Source of the DNA: Porodaedalea pini
Taxonomy: Eukaryota > Basidiomycota > Agaricomycetes > Hymenochaetales > Hymenochaetaceae
DNA length: 64,000 nt
Reading direction: 5' to 3'
Assembly (NCBI GenBank): GCA_002794775.1
Contig: NBAY01000087.1
Coordinates: forward strand, 84,990 to 148,989
The position numbers and the translations under genes are program-made. This document shows, one piece after another, positions 57,412 to 64,000 of the stretch; the first letter of the stretch is position 1, and each line of letters opens with the position of its first letter. Below the pieces are notes generated by a model. That model worked only from the letters and a program-made list of their open reading frames with translations. It ran no database searches and was not told the origin of the DNA.

Positions 57412-57719
57412 CAGTTGACGTATTCCACTTCAAGAACAAGCATAAGGAAGGAGACACCTTCTGTTCGCAAAATTGCAATCCAGCAGCCTGGCCAGATTTG
57501 ACTACAGAAGATGGGAGGTGGAGGTTCAACTCATCAGCTGCTGAGCAGACAAATGTATGGTTTGGAGGGTACCAGGCCATTGTATGGGAGATGCGGGTGG
57601 ACAGGTACAACTTCTTTCTTGATGAGATGATACGGTGCCGCAATGAGCTGGTAGTCCACAGCCATAAGAAAAAGGGATTTACTCCTCATCTCATTCCACG
57701 TAGAGAACTCCTTGCGTAA

Positions 57720-58726
57720 AATTTATTAAATTGTACCTATAAATGTTATGTATTTGACGCTTCACTCAACTACGTACAACTCAATGTGAGAAAATGGTAG
57801 CAAAATGGAGGAACTGGGGAGATGAGATGTAGAAATTTGTTGAGCGGTCATTCTATCAAGGTATTTGACAAATTGGTTTAAGAACGATGCATTTCAGACA
57901 CGTGTTTAACAAATTGGGTTAATAACGGTACATTTCAGAGACAGGTGGAGGCTACAGAAGAACCGGTGCAGAAAGCTACGGGTATTGTGTCGATTAGCAC
58001 TGCGGGAAGATACGAAAGTGAGAAGACTGTTCTGGAAAAAAAATCATGAAGGACACGGACGGACGGGGACAGGAACGATCCATCTGATGCGGTGAGTAAG
58101 TTCGCGTGTTAAATTTCAGTAAAACTTAGGCTTAACTCTTTCCAAAACCTAATTAATGCGCCCGGTGCATGCACACGAATTGCGGATGGTGAAGATTTTT
58201 TGGCAGGGAAGGCCCGCGAACCTTTCTTGTCCCTTTTAGGGGGTTTTTGTTTTGTCTGAGTGGGGAGGGTAACTTTTCCCATGTTGAAGGGGGGTAGGTA
58301 GACGACAGAGGGAGCAAGGAGTCGCGATGGGATAGATAAGGGTAATAAACTGCTTGAGGGGAGCTTTCCTGCACAGAAGTCGGCGGACGAATGGGTTTAA
58401 TTTCAAGCAAGCTCTTCTCGCAGTGGTCGATAAGAGTTGAAAGGTCGTGTAAGGCGCCTCATGTGCCGTGGCAAGGACGTCTCAGCCATCCGGCTTCTTT
58501 GTACACGAGGAGACTTTAAATCGTTCCTAATACACTGGACAGACCCGGAAACTTCCTCAAGTGCTTAAACGCAGGTGCATGGGCGGATTCATCAGAAGTC
58601 CGGAATGCCACTGGAGTAGCCAGAGAAACTTAGCGCTATTAATCACACAGTATTTAATTCTCTTCTGTGCTGGAAGACTCTTCTATCTATTCTCGTGCAC
58701 ACAGCCGCTGAGCCTGACATGCTGAA
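57720..58726. other. Intergenic, short tandem duplication, no gene
   Basis: Two adjacent diverged copies of a roughly 43-bp unit (57860-57943) share TTTGACAAATTGG/TTTAACAAATTGG and CATTTCAGA-CA. A weak minus frame (58410-58153) has no family likeness. No other structure is seen up to the palindromic element at 58727. Confidence 0.45.
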
Positions 58727-58855
58727 TGGGTCACGTGCGACTGACGGGCTTTTAGCCACGCTAAAAGCCCGTCAGTCACTGTAACGCACGCGGGATGTGA
58801 CTGTGACTGACAGGCTTTTAGTGTGGCTAAAAGCCCGTCAGTCGCACGTGACCCA
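58727..58855. mobile_element. Nested-palindrome element, copy 1 (129 bp)
   Basis: The outer 30 bases at 58727-58756 (TGGGTCACGTGCGACTGACG...) are perfectly complementary to 58826-58855, and similarity extends to about 53 bp per arm. Each arm is itself a hairpin: GACGGGCTTTTAGC, loop CAC, GCTAAAAGCCCGTC on the left and a similar one on the right. The 23-bp centre reads TGTAACGCACGCGGGATGTG. A related copy in the same orientation lies at 61890-62024. No protein is encoded, so it is a non-autonomous element or a structural site. Confidence 0.75.
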
Positions 58856-58936
58856 TGTTGACCTTTCGTCTCAGGGATCTCAACATCCATTAACCAAATA
58901 AAGCTAAGAGAAGAAGCAGGAAATAGCTCTAAAGAG

Positions 58937-60569
58937 ATGAATTCTGCCTACAATAGAATTACAGGAAATCAGTACGAACCATGGGGTCCAGTGAGCACAA
59001 CCTCGAATTTCTTTCATTTTGCTAAAGCCTTAACGTTGCATTTCAAGGACACATCCTTTGCAGAAAGTAATCCTACTCTGAGACTTCCTGTGGGACTTGA
59101 GGTGTTGGAGTTTAACCAACACATTCCGGGCCATAGGTATTTTGTCCTTCAAGCCCTTCATGTGACCTGGGGTCATTCATAGACTGACCTATTTATCAAG
59201 CATCAAAAACTTTCGAATAAATGGTCCAGAGCCTCAGCAGAAGCCTACAACAGAGTTCGAGAACGCTCGAAAGCAGGCAGCTCGGCTAGTTCAGCGTGAC
59301 CAGCTTACTCCACGCTCAAGAGAGTCGCAAATTGAAGGTGCAGAGGTCCGATGCTCTCTGGACACCGTGCGGTGTCTTCCTCACACAGATCCAGCTTGGA
59401 TTGGATACAACGTTAAAGAAATCCCAGACTCATACAATCAGCAAGCTCCACTGGGCAGAAATCCCAACCTGGGCACAGAGTGCAGCGAAGAACTGAAAAC
59501 ATTCGTCGAGAAGGAAGGTGGGACATACATAGAAAATATCTTAAGGTGAGTGGGGTGAAGAATAAGTTAGAAAGCATGCTTAAAACTCACATTTGATTAG
59601 TCAGGCACAGGTTGTCAGATCTAAAGAAGGGCAGGTCTACGTTGTTAAGTGCAAAATTCCGGGAGATGATTGGGAAGCAGTCGTTGGCGGGAAGCACTTC
59701 AGCTGGATAGCCGTCGTAGATAATGTGGAGTCTGCCATGGAAGAGTTCGAAAAGGGATACGGGAAGGCCAACAAGGCCGTTATGAACCATACTCGAGGTG
59801 CATTTCCTTGCTTTTCTTTTGGTACGTCTGTTGGTGGAGGGCAAACGGTTCGTTTCGTTCTTTAACCCCTCTAAAATCTGCCTGTACGCTAACGTTTGAT
59901 GGATGGGAAGCATCCCAGTACCAAGACTTTCAATGAGAAGGTTGAGGACTGCATTATACAGTTCTGTAAGGATCCTTTTGTGACAGCGTACGTTGATCAC
60001 ATCGCAGGTCCGTTTGTGTCTTTTATCTGAAATGCATGAGTTGATCCCCCCTTCGTTAGATAGACTGCTTCAGAATCTGGTTCCCCAAACTTGCCCAGCT
60101 CTACTCTCTGTCCCAGCTTCAACTGCTCATGGTTGACGGACTTCTCTCTCAACACTTCCCAGACTTACAGTTCGCTGCCTACTCCTTCAACTATGGCACC
60201 AATACTGTCTGTGACTGGCACAAGGACCTCAAGAACCTTGTATTTGGAGTTTGTGCAGTTGGGATATTCGGGAGGTTCAACTATAGAACTTCCGCTCAGC
60301 TTATGCTGAAGGAAGCTAAGGTTGCACTGGAGCTTCGTCACGGTGATGTTGTATTCTTCCCATCCGCTGGAATTAGCCACAAAAACGCAGCCTTGAAGGA
60401 GGGGGAGACAAGGAGGTCCTTCGTGTTTTACTCCACCGGTGGCTTGTTTCATTGGATAGAGCAAGGGCACCATAAACAGGTTGAGAAGTATGGGGATGGA
60501 GATCAGAGGTGGAAAGAGGGATGCGATCTCTTCTCTACAATGGAAGAACTGAGGGAGTCTTTTTTGTAA
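58937..60569 (+). CDS. TET/JBP family 2-oxoglutarate/Fe(II) dioxygenase (DNA 5-methylcytosine oxidase type)
   Basis: Four exons are clear: one ending at 59545 (open from 59166), 59601-59847, 59911-60007 and 60064-60569. The C-terminal exon has the double-stranded beta-helix core: QFAAYSFNYGTNTVCDWHKD with the iron-binding H-x-D (His about 60219), GRFNYRTSAQLML, LRHGDVVFFPSAGISHKNAA with the distal His (about 60378), and EGETRRSF with the 2-oxoglutarate Arg. Earlier exons carry GDDWEAVVGGKHFSWIAVVD and NHTRGAFPCFSFGTSVGGGQ. This order is that of fungal TET/JBP proteins, which oxidise 5-methylcytosine and are often carried by KDZ transposons. The 5' end is unresolved: an ATG frame at 58937-59182 (MNSAYNRITGNQYEPWG) may be the first exon but I found no junction in phase to 59166, so a frameshift or missed exon is possible. 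The catalytic residues are intact. Confidence 0.75.
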
Positions 60570-61242
60570 CTTAAACCAACTTGAGGATGACGTGTGTTAA
60601 TCCAGACATGCCAGTATGTTCAGCTGCAGAGTATTACAGCTTAGATGCAAGTCTAGTTACGGTGGTAAAATCCATCTACAGCTAAATATTGGCGAGAGAC
60701 CGATAGCGAACAAGTACCATGAGGGAAAGATGAAAAGCAAAGAAAAGAAGACTTCAGTGCTTGCGAGTCCCTGCTTCTCGCGCTCTTCTTTGAGTACGTA
60801 AAAGAGCTTCTGCATCTTCAGGACTGAAGAGATGGGTCATTCAGACGCCTGGTATAACTTGTACGCCTTGATATAACTGCCCACGCACTTCAGGCCCTTG
60901 TATCACGTAAAGGAACACAGTTTTCATCAGTATCCGTTTCATTGTATAATATAACACTGCAAAAGATGTTCGTTTCTCAGCTACCGCTCACACTAGTGCG
61001 GTGCTCGTATATGTTACACGGTATATTGGATTACACATGGCTGAGTCTGAAGTCACGTTCGCGTGAGAACGGCGTCTACCAACCCTTATATAGGCTTCGG
61101 CCTCAAAAACCATGGTTAGACTCACACCATCACAGTCCCCACCACCGCAGTACGCACCATCTACCGTCGTTGACATGCTTGCCGACACATAAGTTGGCAA
61201 GCATGGCAACGTTGACGACGTTGACGCGCAACTGCCTCGACT
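60570..61242. other. Intergenic, no gene seen
   Basis: About 670 bp after the dioxygenase gene. ACCATCACAGTCCCCACCAC-type CA-rich text near 61110-61150 and direct repeats of GTTGACGACGTTGACG near 61207. No coding evidence. Confidence 0.4.
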
Positions 61243-61759
61243 AGATGGCCCCCGATCTCACCACGATCTACAACCGATGGCCCCAGCTTCAACGATGCTG
61301 GCCTGGCCTCTCACCTTTTGTACACGCTGAATACAGGCCCGACGTTGACTGGAAGGATTGGCTAAGGCCTCTGATGCTGGTATGAGCTGCAAGTTGTGTT
61401 GTTGACGATCACATCGTCGTCGACGACGCCGCTTGCAGCTTCGACAGCATCAAAGGACGATAGCCAATCGTATTCTTCGTCAAATGCTGGGCCTTTCTGG
61501 CGGACTTCAATCGGCGAGAGCTTAGGTTGTGCCGAATACATGTAAGTTTGTCTGGGATGTAACTTGGGGGCGGGGATAGCTTCGGGACGACGAATCGAAG
61601 CAGTTCCTCACCCATACTTCTGCATCAGTCTTAACCAACTCTATTCCAGCCATAAGGCATCTCATGGATGCGACAAGCCTTTCAAATAAAAACAAAACAA
61701 AGGTTCTTGAGATGGAGGATGAGCTTGCGTCGTCCCTCAGAGATGCTGTCATTTCGTAA
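61243..61759 (+). CDS. Possible small spliced gene, unknown
   Basis: Plus-strand ATG at 61243 opens MAPDLTTIYNRWPQLQ and HAEYRPDVDWKDWLRPL before a GTATGA donor near 61381. A later open stretch ends at 61759 and reads IPAIRHLMDATSLSNKNKTK then VLEMEDELASSLRDAVIS, which is helical and looks coding. The middle exon (SQSYSSSNAGPFWRTSIGES near 61450-61540) and its phases do not all close. I do not recognise the family. It lies between the dioxygenase gene and the second palindromic element, so it could be further cargo of the same mobile unit. Confidence 0.25.
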
Positions 61760-61889
61760 AACCTTATTTTCTGCTTATAAGATTTAGTTAGGCCTTCTAT
61801 TTTCCATTACAAGTAGTTAAATACATTTAACATTATTCTCAATAAATTTTAGCGCAGGATTCCTGAACACAGAAGGTAGCCGTGACTAA

Positions 61890-62024
61890 GGAGGAGTCGT
61901 GGGCGCCTGATGGGCTTCTAGCGACGCTAGAATCCCATCAGTCACAGTAACGCACATGAGACGTGACTGTGACTGACGGGCTTCTAGCGTCGCTAGAAGC
62001 CTGTCAGGTGCCCACGACTCCTCC
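61890..62024. mobile_element. Nested-palindrome element, copy 2 (135 bp)
   Basis: Outer arms GGAGGAGTCGTGGGC...GCCCACGACTCCTCC are nearly complementary over about 43 bases. Inside are two hairpins (GGGCTTCTAGC GAC GCTAGAATCCC and GGGCTTCTAGC GTC GCTAGAAGCCT). The centre, CAGTCACAGTAACGCACATG then GACGTGACTGTGACTGAC, aligns with copy 1 in the same orientation, while the outermost 10-15 bases of the arms differ. Hairpin stems have compensating changes between the copies (TTTT/TTCT paired with AAAA/AGAA). Confidence 0.75.
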
Positions 62025-62588
62025 TGTGACTACTGAAGCCAGCTTATCCACAAGAAAATAATGGCGGAAGATGCGAGAACCAACCCGATGCTCAAAATCA
62101 TGGAGGCAGATGAAGCTGCTGATGACGCGGAAGCAGAGGCTAGCCTCTTCTTGTTTACTTCCACAATGCAACACCTCTGACAATAAAACGAGGTACCTTC
62201 ACTCATACTATGAGTGAATCGATTCTTCCTGTACTCATTGGTACTAGAATGTTTATAGCCTGCTTGTTGCTAGTGAAGCTCCTGATGGCGGTGAATTGCA
62301 TGCATTTTGTAAAGCAAAGCGCCTACTCACAAACCGGCTGTAACGTTACACAAGAAATACGCTCTCGTCCCAGCCTCTCCAACCCGTGACGTACCCTCAT
62401 CTCTGATAGCTATTAGTTCGTACGATCGGGGGAAGTGTACAGACAGGAAATGAGTCGGCCTGTAGGTGCTACTCTTCGCCCTCTAAGTCCGCAGGTGCTT
62501 CCCTGTGGATAAGCAAAAGGTCACGTCAGTATACGAAAGAAATACAGGAGAGTGGACACTCATGATACGTAAGACGTTGTGTATATCC
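62025..62588. other. Intergenic, no gene seen
   Basis: About 560 bp between the palindromic element and the NC2-beta pseudogene. A short acidic plus frame near 62062-62170 (ATGGCGGAAGATGCGAGAAC start, Ala/Glu-rich) stops quickly. The missing N-terminal exon of NC2-beta would be expected here but is not recognisable. Confidence 0.35.
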
Positions 62589-63101
62589 TGCACGAAGAAC
62601 ACACGGTATCTGGTCGTTTAATTCTGTGTCGGTGTGTATACCATTTGTATTTTGTATGTTTGGAGTTTCTGCTGACGAGCCTCGCTAGCTGGCCTTGCAG
62701 AGTTCATACGTTTGACATCCTCGGAGGCAAATGAAATCTGCAAACAGGAGTCAAAAAAGGCCACTTCACTGGACCACATCATAAGTGCTCTCAAGGTCGG
62801 TGTCCTCCACTATTTCTTTAGACTGATTATGAATGCGGTGCAGACTCGGGTTTGAAGAATTCACAACAGAGGTTGGGTGTGCTGAAGGACCACAAGAAGC
62901 TTGTAAAGGTATGTATACACACATGTCTACGCTCTGGAAGTCCTAACTTTCTGTTCCTTGCTCAAGATTGAGATTGAGATCGAGAGAAGAGTGAATCGAA
63001 GCTTGAGCAACCCGGGTTCCGCGTTTACGGAGGAGGAACCGTTGGCTCGGCAAGAGGAACCTTTGGCTGCTATTCGTGCACATTTTGAGGTGAACCAGTG
63101 A
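62589..63101 (+). pseudogene. NC2-beta (Dr1/Ncb2) transcription repressor subunit, degenerate
   Basis: Exon-like blocks 62589-62627, 62701-62795, 62844-62908 and 62967-63101 follow the NC2-beta protein in order: TRYLVV then stop, EFIRLTSSEANEIC and ATSLDHIISALK (histone-fold helices), LGFEEFTTEVG, VLKDHKKLVK after a one-base frame change, and a tail with FTEEEPLARQEEPLAAIRAH before the stop at 63101. NC2-beta pairs with NC2-alpha through the histone fold and represses TBP. An in-frame TAA at 62619-62621, the extra base near 62878 and the missing first exon mark it as a pseudogene. Splice sites between the blocks are still visible, so it derives from a genomic copy and not from a processed transcript. 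Confidence 0.7.
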
Positions 63102-63247
63102 CCATCTCTCGCTTCAAATCCTCAGCTGCTGCTGTATCCCTGCATTGCTTCCTCTGTTTCTCCTGTATTTGACCTCAGATCTTTATTTTTACTACGTTAT
63201 GTTGTCTGGCGTCCTCGATTTTCATGTATATGTAATAATGTAATATA

Positions 63248-63275
63248 CAGTCGAACCTCTCATTAAGAATAGACC
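63248..63275. repeat. pogo/Tigger-type terminal inverted repeat
   Basis: CAGTCGAACCTCTCATTAAG starts here directly after a TA, the target used by Tc1/mariner-pogo elements, and CAGTCGAACCTC is a common pogo-family terminus. A sub-terminal inverted pair follows (AAGAATAGACC ... GTCTATTCTTATT, 63264-63303). The partner end would lie beyond the window. Confidence 0.6.
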
Positions 63276-63418
63276 TCGGTGGACAAGTCAGTCTATTCTT
63301 ATTGAAAGGTAATTCTTAACGAGAATTCTTACGTAAAGTGCACGTGATGTATTCACCCACGCGCGTGGGTGCGTACATTCATATTATATACAGGCTTGTT
63401 AGTAGAATAAAAATCAAA

Positions 63419-64000
63419 CTATGTTTCTTTATGGAAAAATGAACGAAGGTCAGACTGTCCCATTGATCTATTAATGCGTCTCTGAAGGTCCCGACGAAGT
63501 TTCGGAAGGAGGACTCGAGCTTGAGCATACTCTGGCCCTGCTTTGCTTTGAAAGAGTTGATCAAGTCGGGTAAGGGCATTACAAGCCTCGGGAAGGCCCA
63601 TGAGCGGTTCTGGTTCTGGTCCGGGTGCCTCTAGTTCTGGTATATGCTCACCAGAAGCCTCGCGTGAACTGATTTCCACCTGCTGAAGAATTTTGGCATC
63701 TGTCCATTCTGCTTCTGTAACGTCCTCGGCATCAATATTGAGAAGCTCCTCGACAGTCGGCACATTTTTTGATGCAATCGCCTGGACAGAAAGCTCTTTG
63801 AGAGCACCCGCTAACTCGGTAACAGCCTGGTTGATCCCAGAATCACCGTTAATGGCTGGATCAATCGGTCCTGAAGAAGCGTTAAGAATTCCAGCATGTT
63901 TCCAGCAGTTTGAAATGGTTTCGGACGTGATTTTTGCCCAAGCCTGATTGACCAGGTTCATGGCTTGGAGCTGGTCAATATGATAAATATTTTGTTCTCC
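63419..64000 (-). CDS. pogo/Tigger-like transposase (DDE_1), C-terminal part, cut by the window end
   Basis: The minus-strand frame is open from the window edge (64000) to a stop at 63419, about 193 codons. It begins NIYHIDQLQAMNLVNQAWAK and continues ITSETISNCWKHAGI, the segment that follows the DDE catalytic domain in CENP-B/pogo-type transposases. The rest is acidic and Glu/Pro-rich (ELEAPGPEPEPLMGLPEA), ending RDLQRRINRSMGQSDLRSFF, a PIP-box-like QSDLRSFF near the C-terminus. The catalytic DDE residues would lie outside the window. The terminal repeat at 63248 is 170 bp downstream of the stop, as expected for the element's 3' end. Confidence 0.8.
   Translation of the reverse strand, partial: GEQNIYHIDQLQAMNLVNQAWAKITSETISNCWKHAGILNASSGPIDPAINGDSGINQAVTELAGALKELSVQAIASKNVPTVEELLNIDAEDVTEAEWTDAKILQQVEISSREASGEHIPELEAPGPEPEPLMGLPEACNALTRLDQLFQSKAGPEYAQARVLLPKLRRDLQRRINRSMGQSDLRSFFHKET

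Larger units (their letters stand above)
49250..57719 (+). pseudogene. KDZ-transposon-associated CxC5/CxC6 protein, split by an LTR retrotransposon
   Basis: Exons 49250-49583, 49632-49808, 49859-50398, 50451-51025, 51081-51210, then (after the inserted element and one copy of the target duplication) 57412-57719, would give 687 aa with every phase closing. Family landmarks: an N-terminal CxC5-type cluster (CELCWSALAKC, FYPPTLVCLSSKC, GALPAWATSLYCRNC, HNNF), MTPELVWDAFFLNALL, then the CxC6-type cluster GVTLGHPCCAVRDCKDP, RFCMAHFNLSAICA and HIERNKAMFQLKERLQ. A C-terminal RNase-H-like KDZ module follows (ILGRATFFGSEAPNGVR, FFDSNC, VDVFHFKNKHKEGD, FNSSAAEQTNVWFGG, MRVDRYNFFLDEMI). KDZ is a eukaryotic DNA-transposon class. 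The gypsy insertion after codon GL/P at 51210 severs this last module, so the gene is now broken, but no other lesion is visible. A partner KDZ transposase is not in the window. Confidence 0.85.

Noticed and set aside
58153..58410. Minus-strand 85-codon frame between the LTR target gene and the palindrome
   Set aside because: No motif, no intron evidence and Pro/Ser-rich text typical of chance frames.

Overview
The window is nuclear DNA of a filamentous basidiomycete, most likely a mushroom-forming agaricomycete. Evidence: many short introns (about 45-70 bp, GT...AG, CTNAY-like branch sites), families expanded in Agaricomycetes (DUF6534 membrane proteins, DUF6699, KDZ-transposon CxC proteins, TET/JBP dioxygenases), and a chromodomain Ty3/gypsy element. 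There is no operon structure. Genes are single spliced units on both strands. I chained exons by hand: boundaries are precise where phases close, approximate where I say so.

Layout. 0-4 kb: Ca2+/cation exchanger (+) and a convergent unknown gene (-). 4.7-7 kb: intron-rich DUF6534 membrane protein (-). 7-12.2 kb: repeat-rich block (48-bp tandem array with hairpin cores, a MITE, short repeats, a tRNA-like SINE) holding a broken HMG-box gene. 12.3-16.4 kb: Mim1/Tom13-like mitochondrial import factor (+), SH3 Lsb1/Pin3-like protein (-), C2H2 zinc-finger protein (+). 18.1-19.4 kb: 5'-truncated pseudogene of the S9 peptidase found intact at 46.7-49 kb. 20.1-29 kb: Bqt4-like APSES/KilA-N protein (-), Wss1-like metalloprotease (-), divergent phosphofructokinase (+), MINDY deubiquitinase (-). 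30.5-33.3 kb: metacaspase (+). 33.3-43 kb: gene-poor, low-complexity DNA with one DUF6699 gene (-). 43-49 kb: SDHC (+), an 80-aa Cys-rich protein (-), S9 peptidase (-). 49.2-64 kb: mobile-element territory.

The mobile region is the most interesting part. A KDZ-associated CxC5/CxC6 gene (49250-57719) is split by a 6.2-kb chromovirus with 390-bp LTRs and a 5-bp target duplication; without the element its reading frame closes perfectly. Downstream is a TET/JBP 2-oxoglutarate/Fe(II) dioxygenase gene, a family that oxidises 5-methylcytosine and is known in fungi to travel with KDZ transposons. It lies between two related nested-palindrome elements about 3.2 kb apart. Beyond it are an NC2-beta (Dr1) pseudogene and the end of a pogo/Tigger-type transposon that runs off the window.

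Functional links: the Wss1-like protease (DNA-protein crosslink repair) and phosphofructokinase share a 190-bp divergent intergenic region. Mim1-like and SDHC are mitochondrial. The other genes are unlinked housekeeping or regulatory functions.
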